In this document: positions 1 through 6,250 of the stretch, in pieces
Layout of the letters: every line of letters starts with the position of its first letter
How positions within the stretch are numbered: position 1 is the stretch's first letter
Assembly (NCBI GenBank): GCA_004525055.1
Contig: SPDF01000099.1
Coordinates: forward strand, 1 to 6,250
From: Gemmatimonadales bacterium
GTDB taxonomy: Bacteria; Gemmatimonadota; Gemmatimonadetes; Gemmatimonadales; GWC2-71-9
Length of the DNA: 6,250 nt
Direction: 5' to 3'
The notes under the pieces: generated by a model
What the model was told of the DNA's origin: nothing
Databases searched by the model: none
What the model saw: only the letters and a program-made list of their open reading frames with translations
Program-made: the position numbers and the translations under genes

Positions 1-1220
1 CCCCCTCCCCGGAACGGCTCGAGCAGCTGGTCTCCGCCGGCCTGTTTCTGACATCCGAGCTGTCTCTGGAAGGGGTTCTGGAACGGGTGGCAGAACTCGC
101 CTGCCAGATTATCGGCTCGCGGTACGCCGCCATCGGCGTGCTCTCCGACGACCATCGTCGACTGGACGCCTTTGTCACCGCCGGCATCGATGCGAAAACC
201 AAGGCCCAGATCGGAGCCTCGCCAGAAGGGAAAGGCATCCTGGGGTTGGTGATGCGCGAGCGGCGTCTCATCAGACTCGCCGATCTCCAGACGCATGCCG
301 CGGCCATTGGCTTCCCGGCGAACCATCCCCCGATGCACTCGTTCCTCGGCGTGCCCATCGAGCGACGGCGCGGCGTCTTCGGCATTCTCTACCTGACCGA
401 GAAACTGGACGGGCCTGAGTTCACCGCTGACGATGAGCATATCGCCCGGCTCCTCGCGGCACAGACAGGCGCCGCCATCGAGAATGCCAGACTGCATGAG
501 GAAAGCGCGCGATTGCTTGAGGAGGTGCAGCAGCTGCAGCGCTCGCGTGAGCGGTTCTTTGCCATGGTCAACCACGAGCTTCGGAACGCGTTGGCAGGTG
601 TGTACGGCTGGGCGGAGATGCTGGTGCGCAAGAAGGACCCTGTGACGGTTCCCAAGGCTGCGTTCGAGGTACTCGACTCCGCCGAGCAGGCGATCGCCCT
701 GGTGAATGACCTGCTTGATCTCAGCCGGCTCGACGAGGACCGCCTCAAACCGGTCATCCGCGAGGTGGAGCCGACCTCCATGATCCAGCGTGCTATCGTC
801 CGGGTGACCCCGCTGGTCGCTTCGCGCGGCCTCACTGTCAGCTTCGACTCTGCCCTCGAGGAGATGGCCATCTTGACCGATGCGCACCGGGTCGAGCAGA
901 TCCTCATCAATCTGCTGGGCAATGCAACCCGGCACGCCCCTGCCGACTCGACCATCCACGTCCGCCTTCTCGGCGAACACTCAAGAGTCCGGATCGAGGT
1001 GCTGGATCAGGGCCTGGGGGTCGCCGAGGGGGACCTCGACCGGATCTTCGATATCTATCAAACCAAGGGTGCCGATGGTGGCGTCGGCCTCGGCCTTCCC
1101 CTTTCGCGGCGGCTGGCACGCCTCCTCGGCGGCGACCTGCGCGCGGAGGCCCGTCAGGGAGTCGGGGGCTGCTTCATCCTGGAATTGCCGGGTAGCGGAA
1201 AACTAAAGATCTCCTCATAA
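1..1220 (+). CDS. Sensor histidine kinase with DosS-like GAF domain (5' partial)
   Basis: This is the kinase of a two-component system: it should autophosphorylate on a histidine and pass phosphate to the regulator encoded 43 bases downstream. The frame is open to the left edge (first full codon at 3), so the true start lies outside the window; the GTG at 87 lies inside the GAF domain and is not a credible start. A GAF domain spans about 45-490 and ends in the usual AAIENARL-type helix, followed by a short coiled coil (about 495-560). The HisKA H-box is NHELRNAL, with the phospho-acceptor His at 573-575. HATPase_c follows: N-box NLLGNA near 909-926, G1 box DQGLG from 1005, and G2 box GVGLGL near 1080-1097. 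No membrane helix is visible, so the protein is probably cytosolic. The GAF motif HPPMHSFLGVP resembles the haem GAF of mycobacterial DosS, with a His (324-326) and a Tyr (390-392) 22 residues apart. Kinase identity is secure; the ligand is inferred. Confidence 0.93.
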   Translation, partial: PSPERLEQLVSAGLFLTSELSLEGVLERVAELACQIIGSRYAAIGVLSDDHRRLDAFVTAGIDAKTKAQIGASPEGKGILGLVMRERRLIRLADLQTHAAAIGFPANHPPMHSFLGVPIERRRGVFGILYLTEKLDGPEFTADDEHIARLLAAQTGAAIENARLHEESARLLEEVQQLQRSRERFFAMVNHELRNALAGVYGWAEMLVRKKDPVTVPKAAFEVLDSAEQAIALVNDLLDLSRLDEDRLKPVIREVEPTSMIQRAIVRVTPLVASRGLTVSFDSALEEMAILTDAHRVEQILINLLGNATRHAPADSTIHVRLLGEHSRVRIEVLDQGLGVAEGDLDRIFDIYQTKGADGGVGLGLPLSRRLARLLGGDLRAEARQGVGGCFILELPGSGKLKISS

Positions 1221-1263
1221 TACCTTCCGGTGCAATTCACTTCCTCCTCATAGCTTGGTGATC
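1221..1263 (+). other. Short kinase-regulator intergenic gap
   Basis: These 43 bases are the longest stretch between genes in the window. They begin in a small AT-richer patch that starts at the end of the kinase gene (about 1199-1224). No hairpin terminator is evident, and no convincing promoter: a CATAAT hexamer at 1216-1221 has no suitably spaced -35 element. A 9-base direct repeat, CTCCTCATA, occurs at 1211-1219 and 1244-1252. No strong Shine-Dalgarno precedes the regulator ATG; the only purine-rich run is GGTG at 1257-1260, which is too close to be ideal. The two flanking genes are most simply read as co-transcribed. Confidence 0.5.
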
Positions 1264-1959
1264 ATGAAAGTTCTCGTCGTGGAGGACGACCGGAAGGTCG
1301 CCGGGTTCATCGAACAGGGTCTGAAGGAAGAGGGCTGGACCGTGGATGTCGCGCCGGATGGCGATGAAGCCACGATGCTCGCCCACGTCTACCAGTACGA
1401 CGTCATCCTGCTCGATGTCGTGTTGCCGAAGAAGAACGGTTTCCAGGTCGCGGCGGAGCTTCGCCGTGAGGGGCGCAACACCCCCATCCTGATGCTCACC
1501 TCGCGGGACGCGGTGGAGGATGTAGTCCGCGGCCTCGACGCCGGCGCGGACGACTACCTCGCGAAGCCGTTCCGGTTCGAGGAGTTGCTGGCCCGAATGC
1601 GCGCCCTGGTCCGCCGCGGGGGCGCCGAGCGTCTCGAGACGCTCCGCTACGGCCCTCTCTCGATGGACCGGCTCCGTCACGAAGTCCACATGGATGACCA
1701 TCCCCTGGACTTGACGCCCAAGGAGTTTCAGCTCCTCGAGTTCTTCCTCCTCCATCCGGAAGAGGTCGTGCGCCGGACCACGCTCCTGGAAAAGGTGTGG
1801 GACATGCACTTCGATCCCGAGAGCAATGTGGTGGACGTCCATGTCGGCAACCTTCGCCGGAAACTGGCCGCATCGGCGGGCGGCAACTTGATTTCCACCG
1901 TGCGAGGCGTCGGATTCTGCCTCCGCGCGGCCAACTCGGTCGCTACCCGGTCCGCATGA
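1264..1959 (+). CDS. OmpR-family response regulator, CopR/CusR-like
   Basis: This is the DNA-binding partner of the upstream kinase, 231 residues, a normal length for the OmpR/PhoB family. The receiver domain (1-118) has the full set of catalytic residues: acidic pair D8 and D9, phospho-acceptor D51 in LLDVVLP, T79 and K101 followed by PF. The C-terminal winged helix (about 128-223) has the LTPKEFQLLEFF start, the DPESNVVDVHVGNLRRKL recognition-helix region and the TVRGVGF wing. The VWDMHFDPESNVVDV segment resembles regulators of the CopR/CusR/CzcR metal-response group, which fits the adjacent metal ATPase, although this similarity alone does not fix the signal. ATG 1264 is chosen because MKVLVVEDD is the canonical receiver start. 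In-frame TTG 1255 and GTG 1258 would add only three residues. Its stop overlaps the ATPase start as ATGA, implying translational coupling. Confidence 0.95.
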   Translation: MKVLVVEDDRKVAGFIEQGLKEEGWTVDVAPDGDEATMLAHVYQYDVILLDVVLPKKNGFQVAAELRREGRNTPILMLTSRDAVEDVVRGLDAGADDYLAKPFRFEELLARMRALVRRGGAERLETLRYGPLSMDRLRHEVHMDDHPLDLTPKEFQLLEFFLLHPEEVVRRTTLLEKVWDMHFDPESNVVDVHVGNLRRKLAASAGGNLISTVRGVGFCLRAANSVATRSA

Positions 1960-3821
1960 CCCGGCGCGTACCCCCGGTGATGTTGCCGGGGGCTGCACTC
2001 CTGTTCATCCTGGCGGGGCTGTTTCTACGGCTCCAACCCGACCTCTCGGGCTGGAGCCGTTCTGTGTGGATGGCCGGGCTCGTGCTCACCGGCGCGCCGG
2101 TGGTCTGGCGGACCCTGCGTGGCCTGCTCCGGGGGCGAGCCGCCGCCGATATCGTGGCCACGCTGGCGATCGCCGCGGCGATTCCACTGGGAGAACCGCT
2201 CGCCGGCCTGGTGGTGGTGCTGATGCAGACGGGGGGGGAGGCGCTGGAGCGGTTCGCCGAGGGCCGAGCCAGTGCGGCGGTGCGCGAACTTGAAGCGGCC
2301 GCCCCCCACGAAGCACACCGCTTGCTCGCCGGCGGCGCCGTCGAGGACATCTCGGCGGACGAGGTGGCGATCGATGACCTCCTCCTCGTCCGGCCCGGAG
2401 AGATGGTCCCGTGCGACGCGGTCGTCACCAGCGGCGCTTCGCATGTGGACGTCTCCCGGCTGACGGGAGAACCGGTGCCGGTCAGCGCCGGACCCGGCAC
2501 GCGGTTGCCCAGCGGATCGGTGAACGGAGAAAGCCCACTCACGCTGCGCGTCGAGGCCCTCGCCTCGCAAAGCCTCTATGCGCGGATTGTGGAACTCGTG
2601 CGCTCCGCCCAGGCCAGCAAGGCGCCGCTGCAGCGACTCGCGGACCGTTACGCCATCTGGTTCACCCCGCTCACGCTCGCGGTCTGCGTGGTGGCCTACC
2701 TGGTCTCGTCCGACCCGGTACGAGTACTCGCGGTGCTCGTGGTCGCCACCCCCTGCCCTCTCATCCTGGCCACGCCTGTGGCCATCATCGGGGGGCTGAA
2801 CAGGGCGGCGCGCCAGCAGATCGTCATTCGCAACGGCGGCGCACTTGAGCAACTCGGTGGCGCGACAGTCGCAATGTTTGACAAGACCGGGACGTTGACC
2901 GTTGGGAGACCGGCGCTCGCCAGGGTCGTACCGGTGGCGCCGTTCACCGAAGCGGAGCTGCTGGCCCTTGCAGGCGCCGTGGAACATGGCTCGGGGCATC
3001 TGCTCGCCCGCTCCGTCGTGGATGGGGCACTGGCCCGGGGCGTTGGGCTGCCCGCGGCCACCGACATCCGCGAGGCACCTGGTGAGGGCGTGGAGGGCCG
3101 AGTCGGGGGACGACTCGTGATCGTCGGCGCCATGGAATTCGTGCGGCGCCGAGCGCCCGGATCGGTTGCGACACTGGTCGGCGCAGACAGCGACCGGGCC
3201 GCGCTCCGCGCCTACGTCGCGGTCGATGGCTCCGCCGCCGGTTTCCTCGAGTTCGCGGACGCGATCCGCCCCGAGGCGGCCCTGCTGTTGCGCCGATTGC
3301 GCGGACTCGGCATCACCCGGATGGCGCTCCTCTCGGGCGATCGACGCCAGAACGTCGAGGCGCTGGGCGCCGAGCTCGGGTTCACCGAGACCCACGCCGA
3401 CCTGTTGCCCGACGAGAAGGTGGCGCTGATCAAATCCGCCATGGCCAGCGGGCAAACGGTTGTCATGGTGGGCGACGGCACCAACGATGCGCCCGCGCTG
3501 AGCACCGCCACCGTCGGCATCGCCCTGGCCTCACACGGCGGGGGCATCTCGGCCGAGGCGGCCGACATCGTGATCCTCGCGGACGACCTCGGCCGAGTGG
3601 CGGACGCGGTCGAAACCAGCCGGTGGACCATGCGCATCGCGCGGCAGAGTATCTGGGCCGGATTGGGGATGAGCGGGGCCGCAATGCTCGTGGCCGCAGC
3701 AGGCTACATTCCACCGATCGCCGGCGCCGTCCTTCAAGAAGTGATTGATATTGCCGTCATTCTCAACGCGCTCCGGGCCGCGGCACCGGCCCCGGTGCTT
3801 CCACCTCAGCCAATGGTCTGA
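1956..3821 (+). CDS. Heavy-metal P1B-type ATPase, TPCP (P1B-5-like) subgroup
   Basis: This inner-membrane pump should couple ATP hydrolysis to transition-metal transport, usually out of the cytoplasm. It has 621 residues. It shows the actuator motif TGEPVPV (T170-G171-E172), the phosphorylation site DKTGTLT (D309), the hinge GDGTNDAPAL (506-515) and an N-domain GEGVEG glycine loop. The membrane metal-site motif is TPCP (265-268), not the CPC of Cu and Zn pumps, and the last helix carries QEVID (594-598) followed by NALRA. As I recall, TPCP plus QExxD marks the P1B-5 subgroup, linked to Ni and Fe in the rhizobial protein Nia. No N-terminal HMA domain with CxxC is present, and no C-terminal hemerythrin-like extension. 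Hydrophobic segments lie near 6-25, 31-47, 62-92 (probably two), 227-245, 250-275, 567-580 and 585-607. The usual N-domain HP pair is HL (H348). ATG 1956 is chosen for its four-base overlap with the regulator stop; no Shine-Dalgarno is visible. P-type ATPase identity is certain; the metal is not. Confidence 0.93.
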   Translation: MTRRVPPVMLPGAALLFILAGLFLRLQPDLSGWSRSVWMAGLVLTGAPVVWRTLRGLLRGRAAADIVATLAIAAAIPLGEPLAGLVVVLMQTGGEALERFAEGRASAAVRELEAAAPHEAHRLLAGGAVEDISADEVAIDDLLLVRPGEMVPCDAVVTSGASHVDVSRLTGEPVPVSAGPGTRLPSGSVNGESPLTLRVEALASQSLYARIVELVRSAQASKAPLQRLADRYAIWFTPLTLAVCVVAYLVSSDPVRVLAVLVVATPCPLILATPVAIIGGLNRAARQQIVIRNGGALEQLGGATVAMFDKTGTLTVGRPALARVVPVAPFTEAELLALAGAVEHGSGHLLARSVVDGALARGVGLPAATDIREAPGEGVEGRVGGRLVIVGAMEFVRRRAPGSVATLVGADSDRAALRAYVAVDGSAAGFLEFADAIRPEAALLLRRLRGLGITRMALLSGDRRQNVEALGAELGFTETHADLLPDEKVALIKSAMASGQTVVMVGDGTNDAPALSTATVGIALASHGGGISAEAADIVILADDLGRVADAVETSRWTMRIARQSIWAGLGMSGAAMLVAAAGYIPPIAGAVLQEVIDIAVILNALRAAAPAPVLPPQPMV

Positions 3822-3840
3822 GCCCACCACACGCCGTTTT

Positions 3841-3845
3841 GGGAG
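3841..3845 (+). promoter_or_regulatory. Ribosome binding site of ccoNO
   Basis: GGGAG lies five bases before ATG 3851. This decides the start at 3851 (MNSQLESF) over an in-frame TTG at 3839, whose reading would place the Shine-Dalgarno inside the coding sequence. The 29-base gap 3822-3850 after the ATPase stop shows no hairpin terminator and no recognisable promoter or FNR-type palindrome. Confidence 0.7.
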
Positions 3846-3850
3846 CCTCC

Positions 3851-6031
3851 ATGAATTCACAGCTGGAATCCTTCCGCTATGACGACGCCATCGTGCGGAA
3901 ATTCCTCTGGGCCACCTTTCTCTGGGGCCTGATTGGCATGACGGTGGGGCTGCTCATCGCCCTGCAGCTGGCGGTCCCCGCCCTGAACCTCGATATCCCG
4001 TGGCTCAGTTTCGGGCGACTCCGGCCCCTGCACACGAATGCGGTCATCTTCGCGTTCGCCGGCAACGCCATCTTCACCGGCGCCTACTACTCGTCGCAGC
4101 GCCTCCTCAAGACGCGCATGTTCAGCGACGTCCTGAGCGCCATCCACTTCTGGGGATGGCAGCTGATCATCGTGCTGGCGGCGATCACCCTTCCGCTCGG
4201 ATTCACGCAGGCGAAGGAATACGCCGAATTCGAGTGGCCAATCGACATCCTGATCGCCGTCGTGTGGGTCATCTTCGCCATCAATTTCTTCGGGACCATC
4301 GCGAAGCGGCGGGAGCGGCACCTGTACGTGGCGCTCTGGTTTTACATCGCCAGCATCGTCACAGTCGCCATTCTGCACATCGTCAACAACCTGGCCGTCC
4401 CCGCCGGGATGCTGAAGAGCTATTCGATCTACGCCGGCGTGCAGGACGCCTTCATGCAGTGGTGGTACGGCCACAACGCCGTGGCCTTCTTCCTCACCAC
4501 ACCGTTCCTCGGGTTGATGTACTACTTCCTGCCCAAGGCGGCCGACAAACCGATCTTCAGTTATCGGCTCTCCATCCTGCACTTCTGGACCATCGTCTTT
4601 CTCTACATCTGGGCCGGTCCTCACCACCTCCACTACACCGCCCTCCCGGAGTGGGCCTCCACCCTCGGAATGATCTTCTCGATCATGCTCTGGATGCCCT
4701 CGTGGGGCGGCATGATCAACGGCCTGATGACACTCCGCGGCGCGTGGAAGAAGGTCGTGGAGGACCCGATCCTGAAGTTCTTCGTGGTGGCCATCACCGC
4801 CTACGGCATGTCCACGTTCGAAGGCCCGATGCTGTCGGTGCGCAGCGTCAACGCCCTGGCGCACTACACCGACTGGATCATCGCACACGTCCATACCGGC
4901 GCGCTCGGGTGGAACGGGTTCCTGACTTTTGGCATGATCTACTGGTTGGCCCCCCGGCTGTTCCAGACCAAACTGCATAGCCAGAAAATGGCCGAACTGC
5001 ATTTTTGGCTGGCCACGTTCGGCATCATCCTGTATGTGACCGCCATCTACAGCGCCGGGCTCACGCAGGGCCTGATGTGGCGCGCCTACGACGTCACCGG
5101 CCGGCTCGAGTATCCCGCGTTCATCGAGACGGTGATGCAGCTCATGCCGATGTACTGGGTCCGCGTGGCGGGCGGCGCACTCTACCTGACCGGCATGGTG
5201 CTCTTCGGCTACAACCTCCTGAAGACCTGGAAGGCGCGTCCGGCCACGTATGAGGAGCCGGTCATCCGGGCCGCGCCGCTCGGCGACTTCGAGGAGCTCA
5301 CCGCTCCCCGCCCCACCGGCGCGCTCGCGCGATTTGTGCAGGCCGCCTGGCACCGCACCTGGGAGCGGCTCCCGGTCACCTTCACCGTCATGGTGGCGCT
5401 CGCGGTCATCGTCGCCTCGCTCTTCGAGATCATTCCGACCTTCCTGATCAAGTCGAACGTGCCGACCATCGCGTCGGTCAAACCGTACACGCCGCTCGAA
5501 CTGGCGGGGCGGGACATCTACATCCGCGAGGGGTGCTTCAACTGCCATTCGCAAATGATCCGCCCGCTCCGGTACGAGACCGACCGCTACGGCGAGTACT
5601 CGAAGCCGGGCGAATTCGTATACGACCATCCGTTCCTCTGGGGCTCCCGCCGTATCGGGCCCGACCTGGCGCGCGAGGGCGGGAAGTACCCCGACCTCTG
5701 GCATGTCCGGCACATGCGCCATCCCAAGGACATCGAGGCCAAGTCGATCATGCCCGGCTACCCCTGGATGCTGACCGACCAACTCGACTTCGAGGGCATC
5801 CAGCGGAAGGTGGACGCGATGGTGATGCTCGGCGTCCCCTATGGCGAGGCTGTCAACGACGCCCCCGGCATGGCCCGGGCCCAGGCGGAAGCGATCGGGC
5901 AGTCCATCGCCTCGCAGGGCGGCCCGGCCGATCTCTCCGACAAGGAGATCGTGGCGATGGTCGCCTACCTCCAGCGGCTCGGGCGCGACATCAGCGCCCC
6001 CTCAGCGGCAGGCGCCGCAGGAGCGCCGTGA
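3851..6031 (+). CDS. ccoNO: Fused cbb3-type cytochrome c oxidase subunits I and II (CcoN-CcoO)
   Basis: This protein is the catalytic core of a high-affinity terminal oxidase, reducing O2 to water at the haem b3-CuB site with electrons from cytochrome c and conserving energy by proton pumping. It has 726 residues and joins two proteins that are normally separate. Residues 1-460 are CcoN with about 12 membrane helices. Low-spin haem b ligands are H61 and H348, and the haem b3 ligand is H346. CuB ligands are H208, H258 and H259, with the cross-link tyrosine Y252. E324 and the KEYAEFEWP glutamates (123, 126, 128) are also kept. These match the Pseudomonas stutzeri CcoN positions I recall, with a shift of one. 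Residues 461-507 form a linker. Residues 508-726 are CcoO: an anchoring helix (about 508-532), the haem c site EGCFNCH (C562, C565, H566), the conserved YDHPFLWGS block (591-599) and the likely Met axial ligand in SIMPGYPW (M634). No frameshift or stop separates the two parts. The ccoQ start follows one base after the stop. Confidence 0.97.
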   Translation: MNSQLESFRYDDAIVRKFLWATFLWGLIGMTVGLLIALQLAVPALNLDIPWLSFGRLRPLHTNAVIFAFAGNAIFTGAYYSSQRLLKTRMFSDVLSAIHFWGWQLIIVLAAITLPLGFTQAKEYAEFEWPIDILIAVVWVIFAINFFGTIAKRRERHLYVALWFYIASIVTVAILHIVNNLAVPAGMLKSYSIYAGVQDAFMQWWYGHNAVAFFLTTPFLGLMYYFLPKAADKPIFSYRLSILHFWTIVFLYIWAGPHHLHYTALPEWASTLGMIFSIMLWMPSWGGMINGLMTLRGAWKKVVEDPILKFFVVAITAYGMSTFEGPMLSVRSVNALAHYTDWIIAHVHTGALGWNGFLTFGMIYWLAPRLFQTKLHSQKMAELHFWLATFGIILYVTAIYSAGLTQGLMWRAYDVTGRLEYPAFIETVMQLMPMYWVRVAGGALYLTGMVLFGYNLLKTWKARPATYEEPVIRAAPLGDFEELTAPRPTGALARFVQAAWHRTWERLPVTFTVMVALAVIVASLFEIIPTFLIKSNVPTIASVKPYTPLELAGRDIYIREGCFNCHSQMIRPLRYETDRYGEYSKPGEFVYDHPFLWGSRRIGPDLAREGGKYPDLWHVRHMRHPKDIEAKSIMPGYPWMLTDQLDFEGIQRKVDAMVMLGVPYGEAVNDAPGMARAQAEAIGQSIASQGGPADLSDKEIVAMVAYLQRLGRDISAPSAAGAAGAP
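6019..6023 (+). promoter_or_regulatory. Ribosome binding site of the ccoQ-like gene
   Basis: AGGAG lies nine bases before ATG 6033, inside the last codons of ccoNO. It supports the start at 6033 for the small downstream gene rather than an earlier in-frame start within ccoNO. Confidence 0.6.
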
Positions 6032-6032
6032 G

Positions 6033-6236
6033 ATGCGCCTCTCCGACATCATGAGCAACGCCGGGCTCTCGACCTATGCGGAAATCGCGCTGGTCATCTT
6101 CCTGATCGCGTTCCTCCTGATTGCCGTGTCGGTGTTCGCACCCTCGCGCCGCAAGGAGTTCGAGGAGGCCAGCCGCATGCCGCTGGATGACGTTCACCCA
6201 CAGACACCGCGCCAGAGCCGAGGAGATGCGTCATGA
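6033..6236 (+). CDS. ccoQ: CcoQ-like small cbb3 oxidase subunit
   Basis: This 67-residue protein has a single membrane helix (about 15-36: AEIALVIFLIAFLLIAVSVF), then a basic-acidic tail, RRKEFEEASRMPLDD. CcoQ (FixQ) proteins are short, with one helix followed by a similar tail of basic residues, F/E/A-rich sequence and a PxxDD-type ending. In characterised systems CcoQ stabilises the oxidase complex or its CcoP association. Placement immediately after ccoNO (one base gap) and before the probable ccoP supports the call. An earlier in-frame start would run back into ccoNO and is less likely given the AGGAG before ATG 6033. It ends in an ATGA overlap with the next gene. CcoQ diverges quickly in sequence, so the assignment rests on size, topology, tail and position. 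Confidence 0.82.
   Translation: MRLSDIMSNAGLSTYAEIALVIFLIAFLLIAVSVFAPSRRKEFEEASRMPLDDVHPQTPRQSRGDAS
6221..6225 (+). promoter_or_regulatory. Ribosome binding site of the next gene (probable ccoP)
   Basis: AGGAG sits seven bases before ATG 6233, within the end of the ccoQ-like gene. Its good spacing supports a real start at 6233 despite the gene being cut after six codons. Confidence 0.6.
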
Positions 6237-6250
6237 GCGCCTCGCACGAC
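6233..6250 (+). CDS. ccoP: Start of next gene, probably ccoP (3' partial)
   Basis: Only six codons, MSASHD, lie in the window. The ATG overlaps the ccoQ stop (ATGA), and a well-placed AGGAG precedes it, so a gene almost certainly begins here. Position after ccoNO and ccoQ predicts ccoP, the dihaem c subunit III of cbb3 oxidase. CcoP proteins often begin with a short segment containing H-D/E before a YDGI-type motif, which is compatible with the visible HD. The identity is inferred from gene order; no haem motif is visible. Confidence 0.5.

Noticed and set aside
1216..1221. CATAAT as a -10 promoter element
   Set aside because: The nearest -35-like TTGCCG (1185-1190) is 25 bases away, too far for a sigma-70 promoter, and the element straddles the kinase stop codon.
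1797..1955. Extended N-terminus for the ATPase starting at 1797
   Set aside because: This stretch encodes the regulator's winged helix in another frame. The extension is Arg-rich and unlike an ATPase N-terminus, while ATG 1956 gives the expected ATGA overlap.
2025..3455. A 476-codon open frame on the minus strand opposite the ATPase
   Set aside because: It is an antisense shadow of a well-supported P-type ATPase, with low-complexity composition and no recognisable domain.
3745..3749. TTGAT as half of an FNR/ANR box upstream of ccoNO
   Set aside because: The matching ATCAA half-site is absent at the required spacing and the sequence lies inside the ATPase coding region (the QEVID helix).
3822..3850. 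Possible terminator or separate promoter between the ATPase and ccoNO
   Set aside because: The 29 bases contain no hairpin with a plausible loop; the TTTT at 3837-3840 follows no stem, and no paired -35/-10 elements are seen.
3857..5782. A 641-codon open frame on the minus strand opposite ccoNO
   Set aside because: It lies entirely inside a gene with unmistakable oxidase motifs. Its translation is rich in D, E, R, G and H without domain motifs, as expected from the antisense of high-GC codons.
1..6250. CRISPR arrays, tRNA or rRNA genes, insertion sequences
   Set aside because: No regularly spaced repeats, terminal inverted repeats, transposase motifs or structural RNA sequence were seen; the window is almost entirely coding on one strand.

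Overview
The window is a dense, high-GC (about two-thirds GC by eye), single-direction gene cluster from a bacterium with aerobic or microaerobic respiration. All supported genes are on the + strand and almost no sequence is non-coding. High GC and a fused cbb3 oxidase gene (ccoN joined to ccoO) suggest an environmental Gram-negative lineage. Gemmatimonadota, Acidobacteriota or a similar group is possible, but the sequence has no taxonomic marker and this placement is weak.

Layout: (1) positions 1-1220, the 3' part of a sensor histidine kinase with a GAF domain resembling the haem-binding GAF of the DosS/DevS oxygen and redox sensors, then HisKA and HATPase_c domains; (2) 1264-1959, an OmpR-family response regulator whose effector domain looks like the CopR/CusR metal-response group; (3) 1956-3821, a heavy-metal P1B-type ATPase with TPCP and QEVID transport motifs (P1B-5-like), overlapping the regulator by ATGA; (4) 3851-6031, a fused CcoN-CcoO protein of cbb3-type cytochrome c oxidase with all haem, CuB and cross-link residues present; (5) 6033-6236, a small single-helix CcoQ-like subunit; (6) from 6233, the first six codons of the next gene, probably ccoP. 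The longest gap between genes is 43 bases, no terminator is visible, and two junctions are ATGA overlaps. The simplest reading is one operon or two closely coupled units.

Inferred working model: a cytosolic GAF kinase senses oxygen, redox state or another ligand and phosphorylates the regulator. The regulator controls this cluster and perhaps other genes. The ATPase moves a transition metal across the inner membrane, and the fused oxidase with CcoQ and CcoP reduces oxygen at high affinity. The identities of the oxidase, regulator, kinase and ATPase superfamily are secure from motifs. The sensed signal, the metal and the functional link between ATPase and oxidase are hypotheses.
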